This document shows positions 47,925-60,839 of a stretch of 64,000 nucleotides of DNA, piece after piece. The stretch comes from Flaccisagitta enflata (Eukaryota > Chaetognatha > Sagittoidea > Aphragmophora): assembly GCA_965153355.1 (NCBI GenBank), contig OZ231127.1:85126001-85190000 (forward strand), read 5' to 3'. Each line of letters begins with the position of its first letter. The stretch's first letter is position 1. The notes beneath the pieces are model-generated. The model worked only from the letters and a program-made list of their open reading frames with translations. It was not told the origin of the DNA and did not search any database. The translations under genes and the position numbers were made by a program.

Positions 47925-48909
47925 TACCTCCTCTTGTTTCTCTACCAAGATCTCTTCCTTCTTTTTAACTTCCCGTTTTCTTCTTCAGCAGTTTACGATA
48001 TTTCTCTTTTTGATTTCCAAACCCTTTTCCCTCAGGGTTTTGAAGGCACTTTCCTCCATTCTTGAAATCAATGTGGAGAGGGGGGGGGGAGTACAGGGGA
48101 AGATAGATGGTTGAGGGCTGAGGGGTGGTATGAACAGTAAACGATGGGGCAAGCACTGTCTGTTGTTACGGTGGGTCCGGGTGGGAAGTGTATTGGGAGA
48201 TAAGGTAAAATATGGTTGGGTGGTTGAGAGGCACGTCGGAAGATAGGGTAAGTCAAAGTCCGTTGGTGGAACATACAGGAAAAGATGGGCAAAATCCACG
48301 TTGGGTGTATCTATAGGAAGGGTTTTTAGTCATAGGTAGTCCATTGGAGGAAGGGGGAAGTACACTATAGAAAATATCTCATGGCAATCGTTGCGGCTAA
48401 TCTTCCTGTCATAGGAGAGAATAACTTTTTCTTCTTTTTTAATTTCTTTTCTAAACGATATCAAGAAAAAACTTGTCACGGTAGTGAATATGAAAGTAAA
48501 TGGTCCGCTGGTTTTGAACTATTTTTATCGGCCAAGTCAGGCCAAGTCAGGTACTTTGACTATCCAGAGGCGTGACTTTATCTTCAAAGTGATATCAATG
48601 ATCTCAGATGGGGAGTGATGTTAACTTTAGTGGGAAATGGTTACATGGAGAACTATATTTGATTTATTATTCTGCTCTTTTCTCATACTTCCGTTTCTGT
48701 AGTGGAACTGAAATGAATATTTGTCTCGTTTAACTTAATTGAAAAAAAAAACGCACTTTTTTCGCGGTGGGACTCCTGCCTGCAGCAGAGCTTCAGAAGA
48801 TAAGATCCAAAAGACTTAGTCTCACTCTTACGGCAATGGTCTGAGTCAGCGTTCCTCCTTATTAAATCCTCTGCTAAACGAGAGCAAACGAAAACTCTTT
48901 CATTCATGT
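47925..48909. other. No gene recognised
   Basis: T/C-rich then G-rich sequence (48070-48360) with a G-run at about 48079. ggccaagtca is directly duplicated at about 48531-48550. No protein-like frame. Confidence 0.45.
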
Positions 48910-49112
48910 TTTTTTAGTCGCGTGCACGCGACTCTACAACCTGCTTTGTTCATCCGTCGGTCGGTTAGTTGGTCGGTCGGTCACATTCTACTTTTTTTAT
49001 GATTTTATCTCTTTGGCCCTACAGCTATTGCCCAAATGGTCTTATGACCTCAAATATGGCCCCTGCCCACCTGCACGCGACTTCGGCAGCCGTGTATCCG
49101 GCCTTGTTTTTT
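48910..49112 (-). mobile_element. Family A copy, full length (~203 bp)
   Basis: Reads ttttttagtcgcgtgcacgc, gtcggtcggttagttggtcg, cccctgcccacctgcacgcg and gtgtatccggccttgttttt. The terminal palindrome gtcgcgtgcacgcgac is perfect here, making this a good reference copy. Confidence 0.85.
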
Positions 49113-49517
49113 AACAAATTGGTCTTTCTGAAGACCACATCAACATTCTTCTGCAGTTCTACAATCGACAAGCCAACATAATCTTTTCTTCCGTTTGTAA
49201 AACCTAAAAAAAAAGAAGCTGGAAGTGTATCTGAATGTAGTGACTCAAATCAAGAAGACCAAACATTTCTGTACTTGATCACAGCCGATTGAATAATGAA
49301 ACACGATGGGACATGATTTCATTAATTCACAAACACACGACTTTGTAAGTCACCAAGTTAATTGGCACTTTGGTCGGTCAGTCGTTTCTCCAGTCACACT
49401 TGGTTGATTGGGCTTTTTAGGGTGCTCGGGATTAGTGCTTCGCATCACTGCCCCTGCCTAATGACCAAAGCCCACTCTAAATCATTGTATCAGGCTATCA
49501 GCCCACCTCCCTTCGGT

Positions 49518-50306
49518 GAAGTACCCTGCTTTCAAAAGCAACTGCAACCAGCAAAACCTTTATTGTGCCAGAAGTATTCACATTTGGATATCCAGATTGG
49601 TTTTGTCTAAAAGCACATGACCTACCATTTATTCATGCAAAATTTCATAGCGGTAGCTCCAGTAGTTTGGCTTCCACATAATTTTGAGTAAAAATTGAGG
49701 AGCCCCATGAGAGGCTCCTCAAAAAATTTGATTGAATGACCCCCGTTACTTTAAAATAATTTCATTTCTCTAAGAATCAAGTGAAAACAGCCAGATTGGT
49801 CTTTAAATATGGATAATTGTCTTTTTTTATGTATCTTAAGAAAAAAACAATCAAAATAGTCATATTCATGTTTTTTCATATAGCAAATTTGATTTTTCCT
49901 CGGACTTTTTAAAAGTCTGAAAAGGTTTTTAATCCCATAAAATGTCATAAAAAGCCCCAATTTTTTCAAAAATGATGAAAAATCATAACTGATGCAAAAC
50001 AAGGGTCATTTGATTTCCATTTTCACCAACATGGTCATTTTAGCTCAATTCTTATAAAAATAACAACCGTTTATTGATGTAAATATCTGTAAAAATGCCA
50101 TACTTAAGTAAAACTTCATCAAATTTCACCATATTTCAAAATAATGTGGAAGCTAAACTACTAGAGCCACTGCTTTGAAATTTTGCATGAATAAATGGTA
50201 GGTAATTTGCCTTTATACAAAACAAATCTGGATTTCCAAATGTGATTACTTTGGGCACAATAAAGGTTATGCTGGTTGCAGTCGCTTTTGAAAACAGGGT
50301 ACCTCT
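49518..50306. mobile_element. Foldback element M (~790 bp)
   Basis: Arms of about 175 bp: left gtaccctgctttcaaaagca, accatttattcatgcaaaat and gtagtttggcttccacata pair with the complements at 50130-50306 (tatgtggaagctaaactact-like, attttgcatgaataaatggt, gcttttgaaaacagggtac). The ~440-bp AT-rich centre contains a short hairpin (gaggagccccatgagaggct). No coding frame. Confidence 0.85.
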
Positions 50307-50439
50307 TCTTAATTTCCATTTTTCCCTGTTTGTCTCAGTGCCATGACCGAAGCAATTACCAAGACTGATGAGTGGCAGGCTGTCTTTTTCGATTCTTTCC
50401 CCTGTGGCTAACAACTATAGCTCCCTACGACAATCGCAT

Positions 50440-51196
50440 GATTCAGTCGCTTGAGGAGTGAGAAGTCCTCAGTGAGGAGTCCTCACTGAGGACATGGTAA
50501 CCCACCTCTGAAGCTTCAACAGTCGCCTGAGGAGTGAGAAGTCCTCAGATAGGACATGGTGACCCACTTCTGACACTTCAACAGTCGTCTGAGGAGTGAG
50601 AAGTCCTCACTGAGGACATGGTAACCCACTTCTGGCGCTTCAACAGTTGCCTGAGGAGTGAGGAGTCAGAAGTCCTCAGTGAGGACATGGTAACCCACTT
50701 CTGACGCTTCAACAGTTGCCTAAGGAGTGAGGAGTCAGAAGTCCTCAGTGAGGACATGGTAACTCACTTCTGAAGCTTCAACAGTCGCCTGAAAAGTGAG
50801 GAGTAAGAAGTCCTCAGTGAGGACATGGTAACCAACTTCTGACGCTTCAACAGCCGCCTGAGGAGTGAGAAGTCCTCAGTAAGGACATGGTAACCCACTT
50901 CTGACACTTCAACAGTTGCCCGAGGAGTGGGAAGTCCTCAGTGAGGACATGGTAACCCACTTCTGACACTACAACAGTCGCCTGAGGAGCGAGAAGTCCT
51001 CAGTGAGGACATTGTAACCCACTTCTGATGCTTGAACAGTCGCCTGAGGAATAAAAAGTCCTCAGTGAAGACATGGTAGCCCACGTCTGACACTTCAACA
51101 GCCGCCTGAGGAGTGAAGAGTACTCAGTGAGGACATGGTAACCCACTTCTGACACTTCAACAGTCGCCTGAGGATGTTGTAACCCACTTCTGAAGT
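50440..51196 (+). repeat. Minisatellite, ~60-75-bp unit with an internal hairpin
   Basis: About twelve units built of ttcaacagtcgcctgaggag, tgagaagtcctcagtgagga and catggtaacccacttctgac. Each typical unit contains gtcctcagtgaggac, a 7-bp-arm palindrome with a one-base loop. The copies vary by substitutions and small duplications. Confidence 0.92.
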
Positions 51197-51259
51197 TTAA
51201 TGTCCATGAGGAGGAAAGGAATGGGGAGTTGATGGAGTAAGACCAAATTAGGGAAACAA

Positions 51260-51367
<108 letters not shown>

Positions 51368-51422
51368 CCTACTTTGAGCTATATCTCAGCTCCGGGGCTA
51401 ATAAAATACCACATTCACGCAG

Positions 51423-52271
<849 letters not shown>

Positions 52272-52310
52272 AAAACAAGGCCGGATACACGGCCACCAGT
52301 AAAAGCCGGC
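52272..52310 (+). mobile_element. Family A 5-prime fragment
   Basis: gaaaacaaggccggatacac followed by ggccaccagt, then unrelated sequence. Confidence 0.8.
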
Positions 52311-52448
52311 CTGCCTCTAGTACAGTTATGGACAATGCTCCCAACTTTCTTTTCCGCTTAAATACAACCTTCCCTCTGCATTCTACCTTCTGTTCCTACT
52401 TCCCTGATACAAATTTGCGAATTTGTATCCTGAACACTGTACCGTGTA

Positions 52449-52595
52449 CAGTGGAGCACCACTAGAGCGCACCCACTATCAAGGCATGCCCACTTTTAAG
52501 GCATACAACTTGCAGTACCGTGAGGCAACTTCACTGAATCTCTATAAGGCATAGTTTTGCTCCGTCCCATGTTACGCACTCTAGTGAAGCAACTG
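52449..52595 (+). mobile_element. Family K MITE (147 bp), TA-flanked
   Basis: Ends cagtggagcaccactagagc and gcactctagtgaagcaactg are inverse with a few mismatches; TA lies on each side. CAGT ends with TA duplication are pogo-like. A second copy is at 55506-55679. Confidence 0.82.
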
Positions 52596-52918
52596 TACTG
52601 GTTCTCTTCATCTTCTTCTGCAAACTCTTCTCATATTTTTCATATTGAATTTTTTCACCCAATAAAGTTCAACTTCTTGTCAAGCGTTATCGACTCTAAA
52701 GATCGCATTGACTCTTAGTCGGTTTGTCCAAAGGTCCTTCTGTCAGTAACATTATGCTTTTGTGCATTTCCGGATTTATGTGTTTATTCCCGCCCAAATG
52801 GTTGATAAGCATTCTTCCTCTGTCCACTCGCTAGCGAGTTGGGAACTGGCTTGCCATATCTGCGACTTTGTTCTTCCTGTCATCCGTTCATGTTTCTCTC
52901 GCTCTTTCGTTTCTTTAG

Positions 52919-53092
52919 TTTTTAGTCGCGGACACGCGACTCTACACCTTGCCATGTCGGTCGGTAGGTTGGTAGGTTGGTAGGTCGGTAAGTCGATCCG
53001 TTACGAACTTTTTTGAATTCCGAGCAATTATTGAATTACAGCTCCTGCTCATTCGTCCGCGACTGACTTGCCGTGTATCCGGCCTTGTTTTT
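52919..53092 (-). mobile_element. Family A copy
   Basis: tttttagtcgcggacacgcg, gtcggtaggttggtaggttg, cctgctcattcgtccgcgac and gtgtatccggccttgttttt. Lies 15 bp from the next copy in the same orientation. Confidence 0.8.
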
Positions 53093-53107
53093 CTCTCTCT
53101 TTCTTGG

Positions 53108-53310
53108 TTTTTTAGTCGCGTGCTACGCAACTCTATACGCTTTGTCGGTTCGTCGGTCCATCTGTCCATCGGTCCATCTGTCGGTTTGTTTGTCCATCAC
53201 ACTTTACTTTTTTTTTTGGCCTCACTGCTCCTGCCCAAACAATCAAGTGACCTCAAATACAGCCCCTGCCAACCGGCACGCGACTTGGGTACCTGTGCAT
53301 CCGGCCTTGT
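53108..53310 (-). mobile_element. Family A copy, edge expanded into (CTTT)n
   Basis: tttttagtcgcgtgctacgc, gtcggttcgtcggtccatct, cccctgccaaccggcacgcg and catccggccttgt, after which a CTTT array begins in place of the usual T-run. Confidence 0.8.
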
Positions 53311-53320
53311 TGCTTTCTTC

Positions 53321-53402
<82 letters not shown>

Positions 53403-53455
53403 CTCTTCCTTCTTTCTTTCTTTCTTTCTTCCTCTCTTTCTTTTTCTCTTTCTTC
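53311..53455. repeat. (CTTT)n microsatellite
   Basis: CTTT units, pure to about 53400, then with ctcttcct variants. Confidence 0.98.
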
Positions 53456-54558
53456 TACAGCATTTGCCTTTTCAAACTCGTGGGTTGCGCCCCCCGAAAG
53501 GACTCATGTTTTCCTTAGAGAATTGCTCATACAACTTTTCCTTTACTCTTCTTAGAAATCTTCCCTCTCTTCATCTTACAATTCCTTCAAGCCAAAGTGC
53601 CAAAATGTCTTTTAAAGGCGTGGAATCTTTTTTTCACAAGATGTCGTAAACGACAAAGCCATTTTGATTGGTTCCAGCTGAAGTTGTAGCATGTATCATG
53701 TTTCATGTAACAAGTAGCGTATATCATGTTTCATGTAACAAGTAGCATCTAGCTTTAGCAAACTTATCGTACACCTGTCATAAATCGATGAGATGAATGA
53801 TATGAAGGGATGATATAAAGGTATAACAGTTCTTAGACGTTAAACAGAGCTTTGAATGACAACAATTTACCAGTACCAGTATGATAGTTGTTTGATACAA
53901 AGAATATTTAGAATACATGAAATGATAGACACGAACTCAAACACAAGGGCACATTGCATTGGCACACGGGCAAATACAGACTACTAAGATTGCAAATATG
54001 GAACCGTTGAAACCATGGTGCCAGTTTGGATAGAACATAGAATGGTTTCTTGTTTTCTTGGATACAACCCAACTTTTATAAACATTTTTACGAAAACTCA
54101 AATTTGATGTCCCCCCTCTTCATCGCTTAAGCCGCCAATTCTCCGATGTCAGAAAAAAAATGATGAACACATTTCAGGGACAACAAATTTGATCTGTTTT
54201 AAGCGATTTCAAAGCGAAATTCAGTTAAAGCCCAAATAGGAAATAAAAGAAAACCGGTTAAAGGGACCAAGAATTAATATCAGATATAGTCAAAGGCGGA
54301 GTTCCGTTAAAAGCGGATTTAGCCCATTTACCGCTTCCTTCACATTTGTCAGAAACTGCTTTGGATGAGACTTGTTTTTGTGTCTTGTGATTGGTCCGAA
54401 TTAAACGCAAATAAGAGCTCTCATGGCCTTTGTTTTTTCCGACTTGGTTTCATGGTAATTTCTGGCCACTTTTTCTTATGATGTTGTGTCTTCAAATCGT
54501 TTGCAACATGCTTAAGCATTTGTTACCACCTCTGCCTCCTGGAGGCCTGGCTCCTTTG
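53456..54558. other. No gene recognised
   Basis: tgtttcatgtaacaagtagc occurs twice (about 53698-53750). Sequence near 54185-54330 (ttttaagcgatttcaaagcg, gttccgttaaaagcggattt) may be a decayed pogo-like MITE, but I cannot bound it. Confidence 0.4.
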
Positions 54559-55503
<945 letters not shown>

Positions 55504-55505
55504 TA

Positions 55506-55679
55506 CAGTGGAGCACAGCTAGAGCGCACCCGCTAATAAGGCATGCCCTCATATAAAGCATCTAACTTACAGTCTCCTGAGAGATTTTGTAGTTACATCT
55601 TTATTGGCAATAAAGCAGCTTCACTATAGGGTATTATTTGGCCCAGTCCCTTGGCATGCGCTCTAGTGAAACTCAACTG
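55506..55679 (+). mobile_element. Family K MITE (174 bp), TA-flanked
   Basis: Starts cagtggagcacagctagagc and ends gcgctctagtgaaactcaac then tg, inverse to the start. TA flanks both ends. It shares caagg/taaggcatgccc and gcccagtccc-type segments with 52449-52595. Confidence 0.82.
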
Positions 55680-55832
55680 TAGTAGCCCAAAGCTATTGAG
55701 ACTCTTTAGCTAAAATTCAATCCTACTGGGCCAACAAGAGGTACCTGTTTCATAGCATGAGTTAAGTTGGTGTGACAACTATTATTGAGCAGGTGTTACT
55801 CGCCTTTCCATCACTGTCATCATTCCATGACC

Positions 55833-56064
55833 ATGAATGAATGAATGAATGAATGAATGAATGAATGAATGAATGAATGAATGAATGAATGAATGAATGA
55901 ATGAATGAATGAACGAATGAATGAATAAATGAACGAATGATTGAATGTAAGAATGAAAGAATGAAAGAATGAAAGAATGAAAGAATGAAAGAATGAAAGA
56001 ATGAATGAATGAATGAATGAATGAATGAATGAATGAATGAATGAATGAATGAATCAATGGATGA
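55833..56064. repeat. (GAAT)n microsatellite
   Basis: GAAT units with a central gaaagaat variant block (55950-56000). Confidence 0.98.
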
Positions 56065-56309
56065 ATGAATGAAGGAAACTGGAAGTGGGAAGGCATGAGA
56101 GGTGACTTGATTAAAGAAAGAATACGGAATCCACCGTTTTACGATTTTGAAATGTTTGCGTGACGAACCCAGCAACCAACAGATGGACGTACAGACCTTC
56201 TTATAGAGATGCAAGGACGTACAAAAGAAAACGGTGAATACCCTTCTCGTTCAACCATCGATCAGTCGGTGCCGTTAGAATTCTCTCGGCATCTTTGTTG
56301 GTCGGTTTC

Positions 56310-56765
56310 ATTGGTATCGGTATCAGCGTTGGCATCAGCACCGGCAACGGCATTGCATCGGCCATCGGTATTGGGATCGGCAGCGGCATCGGCATCGGCA
56401 TCGGCATCGGCATCGTTATCGGCATTGGCATCGGCATCGGTATCAGCATCGGCATCGGCATCGGCATCGGCATTGGTATTGGCATTGGCATTGGCATCGG
56501 CATCGGCATTGGCATCAGCACCGGCATCGGCATTGGCATTGGTATTGGCATTGGCATTGGCATTGGCAGCGGCGGCGGCATCGGCATTGGCATCGGCATC
56601 GGCATTGGCATTGGCATCGGCACCGGCACCGGCACCGGCACCGGCATCGGCATCGGCATCGGCATCGGCATCGGCATCGGCATTGGCATTGACATTGGCA
56701 TCATTGGCATCGGCATTGCATCAGCCATTGGTATTGGCATCGACATCGGCATCGGCATCGGCCAT
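56310..56765 (+). repeat. (GGCATC)n hexanucleotide array, ~450 bp
   Basis: GGCATC units with ggcatt, ggcacc and ggcagc variants. Several frames stay open on both strands, giving Gly-Ile, Ala-Ser/Leu and Met-Pro repeats of 150-190 codons. No motif, start context or flanking exon suggests a protein. The variant units form short blocks of their own (for example four ggcacc in a row near 56620). Confidence 0.95.
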
Positions 56766-56769
56766 TAAC

Positions 56770-58460
56770 AGAAAGAGAGAGGAATGAAGACATAGTATAG
56801 GCTGGTGTCATGCTAAGCCAACTGAGGACGGGTGGAATTCGTCAATTTTACATGTTGGAAAATTGAAGAAAATCATACATCATTATGTAGACTAGCTTTT
56901 ATTACATATGGATCCATACTTGGATTTTCTTAAGTACGCTCATTTTTCATGCAAATTAGGCTTAACAAGGTATTATAGGCAGTTTTATTACTAAAGAATT
57001 TAGCTAAATATAATAAAGAAATCAATATGACAGTAAAATTCTTATTGATAACGTTCAAGCAATCATGTGTGATCATATGTTGCTAAGAAATTTTTAATTT
57101 TTTAGTTTTTTAAAAAAATCTCTATAAGTACCATTTCTGGCTGGGTGGGCTGTTGGAGAAAAATTTTTTTACCCAAGCGCTTATTCAAGCCAGTGATGAG
57201 GAACCTTTAAAGGAAGCTTCATGCAAAATTTCAACCAGATCGGACAATTATTATGGAAGTTATGCCATTTTTTAATTTTTTCATCTGGTAGGCTGGTTGG
57301 TCTGGTTGGACTGCATAACATTTTTTAGGTCGCATCAGAATCTAGGCAACGGACCCTTTTGGTCTAGGTATCAACCATGCAAAATTTCAATGGGCTAGCT
57401 CGAATAGTTCCTGAGATATGCCAATTTTAATTTTAAGAAATTTTACCAAATTAAGACACAAAAGCATCGCGCATTTGTGTGAGAAGCGCTGTGTGGAAAC
57501 AATGAATTAACTACGATGAGCCGTCGATGAGCGTATCAATTCTGTTCACTTTTCAGGACCAACAAAATGTAAAATTTCATTGTGACAAAATGCCTGAGAG
57601 TTAAGGTTTCAAATTATCAGAGGAGAATCAAAAGTTCACGCTCTTTCACATGGTGTGGTCAGATTTTATGTGAATTGTTTCATTTTCACACCATAGTAGC
57701 ATATTTAAAGTGTTAGGTATGCATTAGGATCTAGTTTGGGGGTGTGCGCGAATTGATACGCTCCAAGAAAAAAAAACATTTCTCTGCATAGGGTCAACCC
57801 AATAACATGAAAATGGAGGGAAATGTCCTTCAAGTTGTTGTCCATCGAATTGCAAGAAAAAAAACGCTTAATGTTTAACATAAATGAGGTTTAAAAAAAT
57901 AGATATTGTAACATTCAATCTTGAGAGAAAAAAAGTAAAAAAATCAAGAAGGGGTAAAAATTGATTTTTATACCATTTTTTGACAACTTATTGATTGAGT
58001 AGTGAGTTGAATTTTTTTGTATATCCTGTGGGATTGATACTAGTTGATAAACACTCAACATATAATAGGATGCGACATTTTTTGATTGGTTTTGCTTGCT
58101 ATTTCTTACAGGAGACAGTATGGAGACACGCCAAAAAGAGCTCTTTGAACAAATTTTTAGACCCTCTAGGGGTAGGGAGGGTCACAAAAAATGGTTTGAA
58201 ATTGTACACTGGGTAGTTATGAATGTCTTTGAACCATTTAATTCGTTTATAATGCTGTATCTGAAGCTTGGGCCAACATAGATTGGCAGTAAGTCGGGCC
58301 CTCAAGCATGCTGTGGAACCGTGACATTTGCCTATAGAAAAAAAATAAGGGATAAAACTAAGGGCGCGAGCCCGAGGATGGGTACATTACTGGGTGGATA
58401 ACTTTTGATAAACGTGTAGTGTGGATAGGAATGGACAGGCTTCCTTCACGAAGATATGGA
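56770..58460. other. No gene recognised; recurring catgcaaaatttca blocks
   Basis: AT-rich. Two related blocks, near 57220 (catgcaaaatttcaaccaga, tatggaagttatgccatttt) and 57370 (catgcaaaatttcaatgggc, tgagatatgccaattttaat), are about 150 bp apart. The same catgcaaaatttca motif lies in foldback element M. Short frames near 57995-58281 have no recognisable domain. Confidence 0.45.

Positions 58461-58465
<5 letters not shown>

Positions 58466-58524
<59 letters not shown>
58466..58524. repeat. (GA)n microsatellite
   Basis: About 29 GA units. Confidence 0.98.
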
Positions 58525-58527
<3 letters not shown>

Positions 58528-58619
58528 CAGTCCTTGAGGAAAAATTGATGAATGACGGCGATTTGGAAAATGAGATAAGATTGACGACGATCAAAAAAAA
58601 AAGAGTGTGGAATGTGGAT

Positions 58620-59420
58620 AAATGTATGGGACCAGGAACAGAAGGAAGAGGAGGAGGAGGAAGAGGGGAAGGAAGAAAGGCAGGGGAAAGAAGGAATAAC
58701 ACAGGCGACGAAAAAAAAGAGAAGAAGATGAAGGAAAAGAAAAGAAGAAAAAGACGAATTTAAGAAAAAAAAATGAAAAAGTAGAAAGAAAGAAAAAAGA
58801 AGAAAGAAAAAAGAGGAAACAAGGAAAGAAGGAAAAAGGGAAAAAGAAAAAGAAAAAAACAAAAAGGAAAAAAAGGAAACAAAAGAGAAAGAAGAAGTAG
58901 AAGAAAACCACGGAGAAGAAGCTTGAGGAAAAGAAGTTGGAAAGAAATGAAAAGTAAAGGAAAAAGGAAGAACAGGAAGAAAACAGAGGGATAAAGAAGA
59001 GAAAAAAAAGAAAAAGAAGAAGGACAAGAGAAGGAAGAAGAAGAAGAAGAAGAAGAAGAAGAAGAAGAAGAAGAAGAAGAAGAAGAAGAAGAAGAAGAAG
59101 AAGAAGAAGAAGAAGAAGAAGAAGAAGAAGAAGAAGAAGAAGAAGAAGAAGAAGAAGAAGAAGAAGAAGAAGAGAAGAAGAAGAAAGAAGAAAAGAAAAG
59201 ACAAGAAGAAGAAGGAAAAAGAAAAGAAGAAGAAGAAAGATGAAAAAGAAGAAGAAGAAGAAGAAAAGAAAGAGAAGAAGAAGAAAAGAGAAGAAGAAAG
59301 AAGAAGAGAAGAAAAGAAAAAGAAGAAATAAAAGAAAAGAAGAAAAGAAGCAAGAAGAAGAAAAGAAAAGCCAGAACCAGAACCAGAACAAGAAGTCCAA
59401 GAATAAGAGAGAGAGAGAAT
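58620..59420. repeat. Polypurine tract, ~800 bp, with (GAA)n core
   Basis: The + strand is almost purely A/G. GAA is pure at about 59034-59172; flanks mix GAA, GAAA and GGAA. Minus-strand frames of ~250 codons rich in Phe, Ser and Leu are artefacts. Confidence 0.97.
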
Positions 59421-59554
59421 AAAATCAAGAAATATGGGACGACGGAAGAGGGAGACATTAAAAGATGGATTGGTGATGGTCTTGAGAATGTGGCCATCAA
59501 CGAAGAAAGTTGGTTGAAAACCGGAAAGATGTGGAATGTCGTAGATGGACGGAA

Positions 59555-59825
59555 GAGAGTATGGTTACGACGACGTCATCTATATGGACGGTCAGGACGC
59601 AGTTGAGTAATGAGTATGCATCATATGATTGGGACGACGTCATCTACATGGACGGTCAGGACGCAGTTGAGTAATGAGTATGGATCATATGGTTACGATG
59701 ACGTCATCTATATGGACGGTCAGGACGCAGTTGAGTAATGAGTATGGATCATATGGTTACGATGACGTTATCTACATGGACGGTCAGGACGGAATTGAGT
59801 ATGGATCATATGGTTACGATATGGC
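59555..59825 (+). repeat. Minisatellite, ~60-66-bp unit, 4 copies
   Basis: tatggttacgacgacgtcat, ctatatggacggtcaggacg and cagttgagtaatgagtatg recur four times with few changes. The fourth copy is shortened. Confidence 0.92.
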
Positions 59826-60837
59826 GTTGATATGGGAATTTTACGGCTTAACGACGGGAAGAAACTGGAGATTAAAGTGGTGTGTAGGGGGGGGGGAGGA
59901 AGCACCGAAGCATTGTGCTGATGCGTCAAGGTGACCACTTGAGATGGAGTGGGCCTTACATGAGGATAGACAAGGTCACAAGGACGATTTAGCGCTGTCA
60001 ATTGTCAAACACTTGGAAATGCAAAGACATTAAGCAAAAGCAATGATTCTAGAAATGCACGCATCTTAGAAGCGCCTGCATGTGTTGCCTCGAGAAAGAA
60101 GAGTGAAAATATTGAGTATTGACATTGAGGAAGTGGTGAATAATAACGTATTCGGAAAGTCTGACTAGCAACAAGAAAAAAAAATAAAGCAGTGTTAGAA
60201 TCAAAGCCTAATTTGCATAATGCAATTTTTAAATCACTGTTTATTTCAAAGTCATAGATTTATGTTGCAGTCATCTGGAATACTAGGTAAGAACTGTTAC
60301 ACTGCTTTTACTAATTGATAAAGAGAAAAAATTCAACTTTTTTGTTCAAAGACATCAATCTAGTTTTTGATATTTTTAGTCCTAAATTGAAAAGATTACC
60401 ATGTTTCAGATAAATCAGAAAAGAAAGCTCTGATGGATGGGAATGAGAACTGCCCATTGCTGCTTCAATGGGCGTAGCCCGCGTGCGGCGTGTCTTGCAT
60501 GGCAGAGGACTCCAGCATGAGGTTAGAGACCTGTCATTGCTGGATGGGAACGTTGGAACTGGACTCTACAGCCCATATATTAGCACTTGACAACTGGAAG
60601 AACGTAGCTTATTTTGCATTTCTTGATATAACTGGCACTCGGTGTTAATGAATTCTGATGGGTGCGGTCTTTTACTTCAACAATCACCATACCATGTGCG
60701 TCATTTCGTGTCGATGTCCTGCTTTCCCTTACAGTCACTAAATATTTGCTCATTTTGTCTTTCTATTTGTCCATCAGTACGTCAGATTGTTTGTCTGTCT
60801 GTCTTTAGTTGCACTCTTATATCCATTTGCGTCTGTT
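59826..60837. other. No recognisable feature
   Basis: Unique-looking sequence; a G-run at about 59887. No protein-like frame or repeat. Confidence 0.45.
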
Positions 60838-60839
60838 AA

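Noticed and set aside
48068-48299. Pro-rich minus-strand frames
   Set aside because: Short, overlapping in different frames and caused by G-rich + strand composition.
50440-51196. CRISPR-like direct repeats
   Set aside because: The units are contiguous minisatellite copies with similar, not unique, intervening sequence, in a eukaryotic context and with no cas genes.
56201-56787. Met-Pro, Gly-Ile and Ala-Ser repeat proteins
   Set aside because: Several frames on both strands of the GGCATC array are open, so openness is not evidence of coding. The array is reported as a repeat instead.
58446-59500. Three overlapping ~250-270-codon minus-strand frames
   Set aside because: Artefacts of the GAA/GAAA tract; all three frames lack stops for the same compositional reason.
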